DNA from: Paenibacillus sp. HGH0039
GTDB taxonomy: Bacteria; Bacillota; Bacilli; Paenibacillales; NBRC-103111
DNA: 64,000 bases
Assembly (NCBI RefSeq): GCF_000411255.1
Contig: NZ_KE150413.1
Location: 1,218,999 to 1,282,998, forward strand
Direction: 5' to 3'
Within the stretch, counting starts at the first letter, position 1; every line of letters begins with the position of its first letter. The position numbers and the translations under genes are program-made. Below are positions 25,794-35,973 of the stretch, one piece after another. The notes below the pieces were generated by a model. It saw only the letters and a program-made list of their open reading frames with translations. It had not been told where the DNA came from and did no database searches.

Positions 25794-25818
25794 GAAAGAA
25801 AGTGAGGCAGCAATTGGT
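25794..25818. repeat. Short spacer repeat, copy 2
   Basis: GAAAGAAAGTGAGGCAGCAA then TTGGT; nearly identical to 24784-24809. It lies about 50 bp upstream of an Imm26-type gene. Confidence 0.7.
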
Positions 25819-25869
25819 TTCAATTGATGCCTTCCTTTTGCTAAGTTATAGAAAGAGGGGATGAACGTA

Positions 25870-26358
25870 ATGACAGAAGAATTTACAGAACTTCGTGTAT
25901 TGAAACGAACAAGGAAGAACCCGCAAGATGGAGACATTTTTGTCATGGAACCGAAGGAAAATCTTTTTTATTTCGGCAAAGTGATCAACGACAGTGTGGA
26001 AAGTAAAAATCCATTTTTTAAAGGATGGTATCTTGTTTATCTTTACAATACGCCTTCTGATACTAAACAGATTCCGGATAATCTCGATCCCAATAATTTG
26101 TTAATTCCCCCCATGGTTATTAATAAACAAGGTTGGCTAAAAGGTTATTTTGAGACGATTGGCTCAGAAATCGTTACGGACGAAGAGAAAAGTATTGATT
26201 TCGGATTTTGGGACATGACAAGGGAAAAATTCTATTCTCTTTCAGGAGAAGTCTTGAAGAAAAAACCTGAAATTTTTACTACTTACGGATTAATAAGCTA
26301 CGGAGGAATAGGTCGAGGTATACACAGATTGCTTTCAGGACAACCGCACAATTTATAA
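25870..26358 (+). CDS. Imm26-family immunity protein, copy 1
   Basis: ATG 25870 (AGAGGGG 10 bp upstream) gives 162 aa. The N-terminus (LRVLKRTRKNPQDGDIFVMEPKENLFYFGKVI) is the hallmark of Imm26, an immunity family of polymorphic toxin systems. It is about 87% identical (21 differences over 162 positions by eye) to the gene at 31474, so it is a duplicate within the island. No matching toxin is visible beside it, so it is an orphan immunity gene or protects against toxins of neighbours. A terminator follows. Confidence 0.8.
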   Translation: MTEEFTELRVLKRTRKNPQDGDIFVMEPKENLFYFGKVINDSVESKNPFFKGWYLVYLYNTPSDTKQIPDNLDPNNLLIPPMVINKQGWLKGYFETIGSEIVTDEEKSIDFGFWDMTREKFYSLSGEVLKKKPEIFTTYGLISYGGIGRGIHRLLSGQPHNL

Positions 26359-26365
26359 GGGATAC

Positions 26366-26396
26366 CCACAAGCGAAGGTTTTCGTTTGTGTTTTTT
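26366..26396 (+). terminator. Terminator of Imm26 copy 1
   Basis: CACAAGCGAA pairs with TTTCGTTTGTG, followed by six T. Confidence 0.9.
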
Positions 26397-26677
26397 AAAT
26401 TCATTCTAACCAATATCATTTACACTCATAAAAAATAAAAGCGAGTACAACATGCCTCCGACAGCTAATTTGTGCAAGCAGGATAAGAGTGGCCTGGCAA
26501 ACCGTACTGAAAAAAGGAAAGTCAAATGCCGCTTGGTCACGTTTCTTTAATTCTGGCATTATTTCCAGTTTGAAATCTTTACTAAGTTAGCGTTCCAGAT
26601 AGGTAGTATAATATTGAAAAACGAGTAGGATTTAAATAACCCGTCTCTATGTCTCTATAATCGAAAAGGGGATAAAA
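26397..26677. other. Intergenic stretch without a recognised gene
   Basis: 281 bp of AT-rich sequence between the Imm26 terminator and the next gene. No open frame with a ribosome site, no toxin-like fragment and no strong hairpin was found. AATCGAAAAGGGG just before 26678 is the ribosome site of the next gene. Confidence 0.5.
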
Positions 26678-27406
26678 GTGAGAAGAAGTAAAAAGATTAT
26701 TCTCGTTTTAATAAGCTTTATCGTTTTTGTGTTATTCAGCTTGGTTTATTATGTAAGCGAAGGTTCACCAATAGAAAGGTACAAATTCAAAAAAGAAGTA
26801 GACAGTTATATTCAGGAAAAATTTTCACAAAACATCGTGACCGAAAATATTAAGTATAGCTTTAAAAACGACCTTTACTGGATTCTTGCACATCCTGAGA
26901 ACAACAAAGAGCTTTCGTTTGAAATATCCCAGTCATGGAATGATCGAGGTTTATGGGATGATTTTTTAACGGCATCCTGGAGGTTCGAAGTTAATCAAGA
27001 ACTGGAATCGTTTGTAAAGAGTGTGTATGCCCAGAAGGGTACGGCTAGTATTAACTTGGGAAAAACTATATCTGTAGTAGATAAGTACTCTACAATTCCA
27101 TATGGAGAGGTACCGAGTTACCAAGACATTAAACAAGAACTTAAAGATTCAATTATTTATATACATATAGATCGCGCATTTAAAAAAGAGAGCATAGAAG
27201 ATGAATATGATAAAGTGTATAAAGTTATCCAATTTATTAAAGCTAAAGGGTACAAGTTTGAACAAATTTCGTTCAGTTATAAAGGGGAGCAAAAAGATTC
27301 GCCGGGAAAAACTTTCGAATTTAACTCGCTTGATAAGGTGAACAGTCAGGACGATATCGTTAAATTTGAGCTCCTCTCCAGAGAAAACTCATCCGATCTT
27401 GAATGA
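26678..27406 (+). CDS. Membrane-anchored hypothetical protein (YfjL-like)
   Basis: GTG 26678 after AAAAGGGG gives 242 aa: one N-terminal membrane segment (about 6-26, IILVLISFIVFVLFSLVYYV) and an outward domain rich in Lys, Glu and aromatics. The layout resembles the YfjL-like proteins of bacilli, which have no known function, and the match is by general pattern only. It has no lipobox. Context among immunity genes would fit a membrane-bound immunity protein. Confidence 0.65.
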   Translation: MRRSKKIILVLISFIVFVLFSLVYYVSEGSPIERYKFKKEVDSYIQEKFSQNIVTENIKYSFKNDLYWILAHPENNKELSFEISQSWNDRGLWDDFLTASWRFEVNQELESFVKSVYAQKGTASINLGKTISVVDKYSTIPYGEVPSYQDIKQELKDSIIYIHIDRAFKKESIEDEYDKVYKVIQFIKAKGYKFEQISFSYKGEQKDSPGKTFEFNSLDKVNSQDDIVKFELLSRENSSDLE

Positions 27407-27473
27407 CTTACTATTACCTTATCATTCTAGTCAAAGATGCAATCTCATTATCCAGGCAGTATGAGGTGAAATC

Positions 27474-27782
27474 ATGTTTGAAAACATAAATTTTTATCCT
27501 GGATTAGTTAAATATAACGAGTATAAGATCGATAGCAGTACCATATTGCATGGGGACAATGACGATTTACAGGAAGATATGTTTTTTGTTAGGTATCCGA
27601 ATAACTATGCATTAGATGTAGGGTGGTATTTGGGAACTCAGAGTTTTTTGATTTTTATTGTGCGAAATTTAAACTGGGACGAGCCGGTCCTTAGAAAGGA
27701 ATGTTTTACTTATAGCGAATTAGAAGCGAACGTTATTCAATTATCAGATTGGTTAAAGCAATTAAACAAAGATTTTTTATGA
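27474..27782 (+). CDS. Small protein, probable immunity
   Basis: A 102-aa acidic protein starting MFENINFYPGLVKYNEYKID; ATG follows ATGAGGTGAAATC. The central segment NYALDVGWYLGTQSFLIFIV is notable because a degraded copy of its DNA occurs at 28931-28972. The family is not recognised with confidence. Next gene starts 33 bp downstream. Confidence 0.62.
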   Translation: MFENINFYPGLVKYNEYKIDSSTILHGDNDDLQEDMFFVRYPNNYALDVGWYLGTQSFLIFIVRNLNWDEPVLRKECFTYSELEANVIQLSDWLKQLNKDFL

Positions 27783-27814
27783 GATTTTTCTTTTGCGAAG
27801 GGGAGGATTAAAAT

Positions 27815-28369
27815 ATGTTTGAAATTAACTACCGGATTATCACCGAGATTGACCATTGGAGAAATTGTAATTTAGAACAAATTGACAAGGAGGGGGGTAT
27901 AGAAGGATTTTTTCAATTAGTATTTAATAACGAAGAATACGGATATTACCATAATAGAGATTTAGCAGAAGGTGAAGAAGGTTTCGATCTTATATCCACC
28001 TGGTTCGATAATTTAATGGAAGTATGTTTGCATTTGGAGGCTTCTAAGTATGTAGCGCTCAAAGATATTGAAACCTATAACACTTGGATTGAATTTATCC
28101 CCAAAGAAGACCAGATATCAGTTAGTTTAATGAAATCAGATCCTTCTATTAGTGAGTTTATTATTTTAAAGCCATTGTCGTGCACATCCTATCCCGAGTG
28201 GAAGGATATTTTAATACCCAAGGAAGAGTTCAAAAGTATAGTTATCCAAAGAACGAAGGAATTTATTGATGAACTTCTAGAAATTAATAAACTCTTTATA
28301 CAGAGTCAAGAAGTATCGAGCTTACTTGACTTGCTATCCAAAATAAATAATACCACCATCAAGGACTGA
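27815..28369 (+). CDS. Hypothetical protein, probable immunity
   Basis: A 184-aa acidic protein (MFEINYRIITEIDHWRNCNLEQI..) with AAGGGGAGG before its ATG. Trp- and Tyr-rich N-terminus, then WFDNLMEVCLHLEASKYVALKDIETYNTWIEF and a helical C-terminus. No family is recognised with certainty. Downstream lies the first full copy of the cassette spacer repeat, so this gene probably marks the end of a cassette. Confidence 0.62.
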   Translation: MFEINYRIITEIDHWRNCNLEQIDKEGGIEGFFQLVFNNEEYGYYHNRDLAEGEEGFDLISTWFDNLMEVCLHLEASKYVALKDIETYNTWIEFIPKEDQISVSLMKSDPSISEFIILKPLSCTSYPEWKDILIPKEEFKSIVIQRTKEFIDELLEINKLFIQSQEVSSLLDLLSKINNTTIKD

Positions 28370-28395
28370 GAGCAGATTTATCCCCATGAGTCCCC

Positions 28396-28597
28396 AACTT
28401 CAGTAAGTTCCGAATGAGTCAGGCGGCTGCCAACAATCAAACATATCCCTCGGCTTGATTTTTTTAATTTCCCATTTGGTTTGTGTGCACTATATAAAGT
28501 ATTGTAAGTCCATACTATGTGATAATTTCTTCAGCTACGTTAGGAAAACAATTTTGTACTTTGGAGCTGATACCCAATAAATGACTAAAGATACTCT
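28396..28597. repeat. Cassette spacer repeat, copy A
   Basis: About 200 bp related along its whole length to 29717-29922. It contains AATCAA..TTGATTTTTTT, a terminator-like hairpin, then an AT-rich leader with TTTGGAGCTG as a ribosome site, and ends inside the first codons (ATGACTAAAGATACTCT) of the gene at 28581. The repeat thus carries transcription end, leader and start codon as one unit. Confidence 0.8.
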
Positions 28598-28907
28598 GCT
28601 CGACCTATCTAAAACGTTAAACACTGAGTATGAAATTGGTATTTGGTTAGAGACAAGGGATTTTCTCGAAAGGCAGGACCTTACTACTTTTTCAATTAAA
28701 TATACAGACGGACAATATAATCTTGTTATTAAATTAAAAGAGTTTAGTTTAGATGCAGCTAAGACCGTTTTTATTTCTTTAGTAAGATTTATCGAATACC
28801 GGTCGACTTTTTATGTAAGAGAAGATACACAGGATGCCATTCAATATTTCTTACTCTCCTCGTTGGACAGTAAAAAAGCCTTCTTGTTCCATATTGTTTT
28901 TGAATGA
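28581..28907 (+). CDS. Small protein whose start lies in the spacer repeat; candidate immunity
   Basis: A 108-aa protein starting MTKDTLLDLSKTLNTEYEIGIWLETRDFLERQDL. The ATG and first five codons belong to spacer repeat copy A, so the start region is shared with the other copy where the rest of the gene is missing. The ribosome site (TTGGAGCTG) is about 14 bp from ATG, somewhat far. No family is recognised. Confidence 0.6.
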   Translation: MTKDTLLDLSKTLNTEYEIGIWLETRDFLERQDLTTFSIKYTDGQYNLVIKLKEFSLDAAKTVFISLVRFIEYRSTFYVREDTQDAIQYFLLSSLDSKKAFLFHIVFE

Positions 28908-28930
28908 ATCCACGAGGAGCTTTAATCAAT

Positions 28931-28972
28931 GTTATTAGATGTAGGTTGCTATTTGGAAACTCAGAGTTGATT
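28931..28972 (+). pseudogene. Fragment copied from the gene at 27474
   Basis: GTTATTAGATGTAGGTTGCT and the next 22 bp closely match 27609-27653, encoding LLDVGCYLETQS against ALDVGWYLGTQS in the intact gene. There is no surrounding gene. It is a recombination scar. Confidence 0.65.
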
Positions 28973-29001
28973 AAGCTTCACAACGGAACAGGAGGGATTA
29001 T

Positions 29002-29738
29002 TTGGGCAGCTATATCAATATCGGCTTAATTTACAGCAGTTCTGAGGCCACTGAGGCTCATTTAATGAAGTTGATTGAACTACTGACTGAGAATGAAGGT
29101 CGAATTGAAAATGTAAAGTTCTGTGAGGATGTGGATGGCGAACGATGGATTCAGTACGATTTTCCACATCATGATCCTGCAATCTTTGAAAAACTCACAC
29201 GATCGTATTATGGGCACATTTATTTGTTTGCCGATCTGGTTCCATTTAAAGGTTTGAATGTTGAAATAGAGATAGAAAAGTGTGAGGGGTATTCTGGTTT
29301 TCTGGTTTCTTTTAGAGAGAGTGAAATGCTTCCGGATTACTCAGCAGACTCGTTAGAGACAGCTACAGAAACCCTTGTAAAACTTGTTGCAGAAATTTAT
29401 CCGGCAGTGCCATTTGATTATGCGTTTTGTGACCTTGAAGCACAGATCGAGTTCTCTCCCCAAGAATTCAAACCGGAAAGATACTCGTTATCTTTTTGGC
29501 CGGACATATCGAATGGTGAATTGAAGGTAACAAAGAGCAATTGTCATATTAACGGATTAACGGAAAGACAGGACAGGGATTTATATTAGTCAATGTTTTT
29601 GAACATTCGATTATTCTCGTAGTATCTCTAACGCGCGGCGGAGATGCGGATATTATGATCGGTAAAGAAGAGATTTCACTGTTATTATCTTTATTTAAAA
29701 AAGTTGAAATGAATAGAACTTCAGCAAGTGCCGAATGA
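29002..29738 (+). pseudogene. Frameshifted immunity-type gene (Imm64-like, tentative)
   Basis: A TTG start after CAGGAGGG opens a 195-aa frame (GSYINIGLIYSSSEATEAHLMKLIELLTENEG..) that stops at 29589. Sense continues in the +1 frame as TGQGFILVNVFEHSIILVVSL then TRGGDADIMIGKEEISLLLSLFKKVEM, to TGA at 29736. The intact protein would have about 245 residues, so one base was probably lost or gained around 29555-29575. The overall pattern reminds of Imm64 but the family call is uncertain. The 3' end runs into spacer repeat copy B. Confidence 0.6.
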
Positions 29739-29922
29739 ATCAAGCGGCTGCCAACAATCAAACCTACTCTTAGCTTGGTTTTAGTAACTTCCTATCTTGT
29801 TTTGTATGCATGTTTAAAGTATTAGTAATCCAATTCTTTATGATAATTCTTAGCTATCTTAGGACTCAAAATCAATTTTGTAACTTTGGAGCTGGTACAT
29901 AATAAATGACTAAAGATACTCT
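29717..29922. repeat. Cassette spacer repeat, copy B
   Basis: Matches copy A (28396-28597) from the shared AACTTCAG start to ATGACTAAAGATACTCT. Here the start codon leads only to MTKDTLERRQALNQW and a stop, so the gene body that should follow has been replaced by an unrelated ABC-ATPase-like gene. Confidence 0.8.
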
Positions 29923-29946
29923 TGAGAGGAGGCAGGCTCTAAACCA

Positions 29947-30619
29947 ATGGTAAAACCCATCGACACGGTTCGAGTAAAGGATTTGACGGTTTTGGGCGAT
30001 CCCAAGTTAGCTAACTATGGACAGATGCGGGATTATTGCGAAAACTTTTCCTATGAGTTTAGAGGTGGACATGTATACGGAATTATCGGCGAATGCGGTT
30101 CGGGAGGCTGGGTTCTATCCTATTTTTTTAACGGGGAGGGAAAAAGCGCAGAGCGGGACCTTATACCTGAATAACGTTCTTGCCGCGGACTCGTCTGTAC
30201 TTGCCGAATATGGTTGTTATGTTGGTGAGGGTGTCATTTCAAGAAAGCGATTTGGAGGCATGACAGTACGGCAGCAAATCGAAAAGGGGTTAAAACAAAC
30301 CAACAAATTCACCTTGAATGAGCTCGTAGAATGGTTTGAATTGTCGTCCTCACGTTTAGATCGAAACATAGAACATATCAGTAACGAGAGATGGAATGCG
30401 TCCATAGCTATTGGACTCGCGCACGGAAAAACGCTATTTTGTTTTCCTTGGTTGAATACGGCATGGATCCATTCTTTGAGAAGCCGAATTACAACAAGTG
30501 TTAAGATACTGAAAGATCAAGGGGCTATCACTATAATTCCTACTGCTAAGACAGAGGCCCTAAATGATATTGCTGATTATTCTGTTGATATTTTTCTGGA
30601 AGAGGAGAAGCTTAGTTGA
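29947..30619 (+). pseudogene. ABC-ATPase-like gene broken at a T7 run
   Basis: The first frame (29947-30174) reads VKPIDTVRVKDLTVLGDP..FRGGHVYGIIGECGSGGWVLSYFF and stops; the second (to 30619) continues ..LTGREKAQSGTLYLNNVLAADSSVLAEYGCYVGEG to IFLEEEKLS. Removing one T from the run at 30121-30127 joins them into about 223 residues. The Walker A region is GECGSGGW, lacking the Lys-Ser/Thr, and no LSGGQ signature is evident, so ATPase activity is doubtful even if the frame were intact. It resembles degenerate ABC subunits of small peptide-immunity systems; the true family is not established. Confidence 0.55.
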
Positions 30620-30730
30620 GCTGGAATCATTTTGGCTGAAAGGAAGGGCTGGATTTTGAGCGCTATGGATCTGGCACAAAAAGATTTGAAAGATCTTACG
30701 TAAAAGAAAAGAAATAGGGGAGGATATTTA

Positions 30731-31396
30731 TTGGAATATGCGGAAACGGTAAAATCAATTAATCATTTATATACCTATAAAATTTTTGATGAACAAATTT
30801 ATCACAAAGTACAAAACCTGTTTTCAAATTTATCAGTCATAGATGCCGCTGGAATTTTCGGCGATTTATCAAATGAGGCTATTTTCGGTCTCTACCTTGT
30901 ACTGGATGATCTGAAAACGACAAATGAAGCTAAGGAACATATTATCTACAAATATTACGGTCTAAAAATTAAAGAGCAAGCCAACGAGACGGTAGAGGGC
31001 AGCTTAGTGGAACAAATTCTTAAAGATTACAAGAAAACGTCGTTTTTGGCACTTGAAAGCCTAATTGTGAAACTGTTAAAAGAGGATCGATTAAGCGAGA
31101 ACCATTTCGAAAAATTAAAGAGAAGTTTTGATAGTAAAATGATTGAGAAAGAGATTTATTCCAACAGGATAAGATCAAAAATCAAAGGCAAATTTCCACT
31201 ATCCGAAAGTGAACTATTAAAATTGTTCGAATACGAGAATTACAAACTTATTGAGGATGCTCTTGCCCAAGAATTGATAGAGCGCAGTGCATTACCGCTA
31301 TTTAGACTTCCAAACAAAGGGGATAAAAATAAGAATATAAAGACGGTTTTATTTAATAAAGCAACTAAACTAAACTCATCGTGTCCGAACAAATGA
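30731..31396 (+). CDS. Helical hypothetical protein
   Basis: A TTG start with AGGGGAGGATATTTA upstream gives 221 aa: MEYAETVKSINHLYTYKIFDEQIYHK.. The protein is mostly helical, rich in Lys, Glu and Leu, with no membrane segment. The C-terminus (NKNIKTVLFNKATKLNSSCPNK) looks unrelated to the preceding domain and may reflect an altered 3' end. The family is unknown. Confidence 0.6.
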   Translation: MEYAETVKSINHLYTYKIFDEQIYHKVQNLFSNLSVIDAAGIFGDLSNEAIFGLYLVLDDLKTTNEAKEHIIYKYYGLKIKEQANETVEGSLVEQILKDYKKTSFLALESLIVKLLKEDRLSENHFEKLKRSFDSKMIEKEIYSNRIRSKIKGKFPLSESELLKLFEYENYKLIEDALAQELIERSALPLFRLPNKGDKNKNIKTVLFNKATKLNSSCPNK

Positions 31397-31473
31397 CGTA
31401 TTTAAATTAGTTGATTGAACCCCATTTTCTATTAGAGAAGACCAGACGGCCTAAGATGAAGAGGTGAGCTAAG

Positions 31474-31962
31474 ATGACAGAGGAATTTAAAGAACTCCGG
31501 GTTTTAAAACGCACGAGAAAGAGTCCGAAGGATGGAGATATTTTTGTGATGGAGCCGAAGGAAAATCTCTTTTACTTTGGAAAAGTAATCAATGCCCATG
31601 TGGAGAGCAAGAATCCCTTTTTCAGTGGATGGTACCTCGTTTATTTATACAATATTCCTTCTGGAACTAAAGAAATTCCAAGCAGCCTTGATCCTAATCA
31701 TCTGTTAATTCCTCCAATGGTCATTAATAAGCAAGGATGGTTGAAAGGGTACTTTGAGACGATAGGTTCAGAAGGCGTTACGGAAGAAGAGAAGAGTATA
31801 GATTACGGATTCTGGGATTTTACACGAGAGAAATTTTATTCTCTTTCAGGAGAAGTTTTGAAAAATAATCCGAAAATTTTTACCGGTTACGGATTAATTA
31901 GCTACGGAGGAATCGGTCGATGTATTCACAGATTGCTTTCGGGACAACCGCACAATTTATGA
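31474..31962 (+). CDS. Imm26-family immunity protein, copy 2
   Basis: A 162-aa protein with RTRKSPKDGDIFVMEPKENL near the N-terminus, the Imm26 signature; start ATG follows AGAGGTGAGCTAAG. It is nearly identical in length and about 87% identical in sequence to the gene at 25870; the substitutions are spread out, so the duplication is not recent. No toxin is adjacent. Unlike copy 1 it lacks the strong downstream terminator. Confidence 0.8.
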   Translation: MTEEFKELRVLKRTRKSPKDGDIFVMEPKENLFYFGKVINAHVESKNPFFSGWYLVYLYNIPSGTKEIPSSLDPNHLLIPPMVINKQGWLKGYFETIGSEGVTEEEKSIDYGFWDFTREKFYSLSGEVLKNNPKIFTGYGLISYGGIGRCIHRLLSGQPHNL

Positions 31963-32026
31963 GAAAAGCCCGCGGGTGACTGAAGAACAGCAAATCACAT
32001 GATGGCGGAATGAGAGGTGCCAATAA

Positions 32027-32575
32027 ATGAATCGAGATGAAGCCATAACTTTGTTAATAAAATCAACCCTTAAGGTTTTGTCAAAGGATGCACGAATGAA
32101 CCACTTAATAAACTGGTGGGGGATAGACCGGGAGGATCCCGAATTCCATAAACTGCCGGAAACATTACAATCAGAAATACTCCAGTTTGATGAACCCCAG
32201 AGAGATGCTATGGATGAAGATTACGATAGCTTGATCTGTGTAGGCTTAAGAACCAAGTATCTTGGAGTCACAAACGAGTATTTATCGAAACGAATTTCCG
32301 AACAACTGAATTCCAACCAAACGGTTGTGGGCTTACAGGAAGAACTTTTTGCGTGTCCGTGTTGTGAGTTTAAGACACTGCCGGTAAAAGGCGAGTATGA
32401 TATTTGTCCGGTATGCTTTTGGGAAGATGATGGGACCACAGCCCCCGCTTTCTATAGTTCACCAAATCACATGACTCTTACACAAGCCCAGAAAAATTTT
32501 CTGGAATTCGGAGCAATGAGCGAATCTTCCTTAATGCACCTCGATAGAGATAGGTTTGAAAGGTATGGCAAATAA
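32027..32575 (+). CDS. CPCC-type cysteine-rich protein
   Basis: A 182-aa protein. The N-terminal 105 residues are helical and acidic (NRDEAITLLIKSTLKVLSKDARMNHLINWWGI). The C-terminal part contains FACPCCEFKTL...YDICPVCFWEDDG, the CPCC zinc-binding motif, followed by the typical ending SPNHMTLTQAQKNFLEFGAMSE. CPCC proteins are common orphan or immunity-associated genes in bacilli; the function is unknown. ATG has AGAGGTGCC upstream. Confidence 0.78.
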   Translation: MNRDEAITLLIKSTLKVLSKDARMNHLINWWGIDREDPEFHKLPETLQSEILQFDEPQRDAMDEDYDSLICVGLRTKYLGVTNEYLSKRISEQLNSNQTVVGLQEELFACPCCEFKTLPVKGEYDICPVCFWEDDGTTAPAFYSSPNHMTLTQAQKNFLEFGAMSESSLMHLDRDRFERYGK

Positions 32576-32634
32576 GAGTGACTTATCAAAAAATATAATT
32601 TTCCTAACCTTTCAACTTCCAAGGAGGAGAAAGA

Positions 32635-32892
32635 TTGACCGTGAATTTTTACAATATCCAAGAGATCATTAATGAATGGAATCCCATTGAGATTGAACCC
32701 TTACTGGATGATGAATATACTTTAGAAATCAGATACATTATCGAATTTATAAATGAACAGAAAACCGATCTGACCTTACATGCACTTAGAGATAAAATAA
32801 ACGAGGTATTTAGCAAAACATTTGAACGCTATTATACACAAAGTGAACAAACACTAGAAATTGCCAGAAAGATCATGAATTTATGTTTGTAG
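32635..32892 (+). CDS. DUF1871-like small protein
   Basis: An 85-aa protein with a TTG start 8 bp after AAGGAGGAG (GTG 32641 is the alternative). The sequence FYNIQEIINEWNPIEIEPLLDDEYTLEIRYIIEFI fits DUF1871, a small helical family found near immunity genes. It is the last gene of the AT-rich array before the protease. Confidence 0.68.
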   Translation: MTVNFYNIQEIINEWNPIEIEPLLDDEYTLEIRYIIEFINEQKTDLTLHALRDKINEVFSKTFERYYTQSEQTLEIARKIMNLCL

Positions 32893-33011
32893 GCCAGTTA
32901 AGCGTATATCCTCTAGATCCGGCAGGTTCTACAACCTCAAAGGGCAGTTCTCTTTTAAAATTATTCCTTCTCAGCTAAAAAATTTTTTTCTCAAATTTAA
33001 CCTACGGTCAA

Positions 33012-33040
33012 TTGACAACTCGCAAAACCGATAGTATTAT
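33012..33040 (+). promoter_or_regulatory. Sigma-A-type promoter of the M4 protease gene
   Basis: TTGACA (33012-33017) and TATTAT (33035-33040) are 17 bp apart. The start codon is about 225 bp further on, so the transcript should have a long untranslated leader. That leader contains three GTTTTGAAA-type direct repeats (near 33107, 33187 and 33203). The 380-bp interval before the protease holds nothing else recognisable. Confidence 0.7.
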
Positions 33041-33272
33041 GAAATTGTAAAAATAACATAATAATTACATATTTACCAGTGAAATTGCAGCCAAGATTAA
33101 CTAACGTTTTGAAAAGGGCTGTTTTTTTGTGCCATTCCATGCGTGCATCCGGTTTAACTAACATAGAGCTTTGAGACAACGGGCTGTTTTGAAAGGGGAG
33201 TGTTTTGAAAGCGTTAACATTACGGGGTTGAAGAGCCTTGCAAGTAAAAAAATGATGGGAGATGAATGATGA

Positions 33273-35585
<2,313 letters not shown>

Positions 35586-35600
35586 AAAAGAAAGTTAAGA

Positions 35601-35648
35601 GGCGGCCTGTTCCCTGGATTTAACCGGGGATGGGGCGCTTTTTTTTTA
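35601..35648 (+). terminator. Terminator of the protease gene
   Basis: An imperfect GC-rich hairpin (GCGGCCTGTTCCCTGG with CCGGGGATGGGGCGC) followed by nine T. Confidence 0.7.
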
Positions 35649-35973
35649 TGGAAACGGTGCTTGTTATAAAATCAAATATATGCGTCCATATGGCTACTTA
35701 TTTGTTGGGAGTTTTGGGATTTCCACATACAACTTTTCAATTTTCGATTGAGAGAAGAACGATTCAATAGAGACGTTTTCGAACCAGTTCTCACGCCGGG
35801 AATGGCTTCGTTCTTCACTGATTTTTAAGGATAGGCCGATAAAAAACGGCGAGTTTTATAGATGTCTGATTGCTTGCCTGCTTAACTAAGTTTACCGGCA
35901 AGTTAAGATGTAAGTAAAAATACGAATCATGCTATGCTATATCTAGCAGTATGAAGCTGGAGGGAAGGCGCAG
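35649..35973. other. Intergenic stretch with an inverted repeat
   Basis: No gene was found in these 325 bp. CTTAACT (35881-35887) and AGTTAAG (35901-35907) form an inverted repeat 67 bp before the next start codon and could be an operator or part of the promoter of the nucleotidyltransferase gene. Confidence 0.45.
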
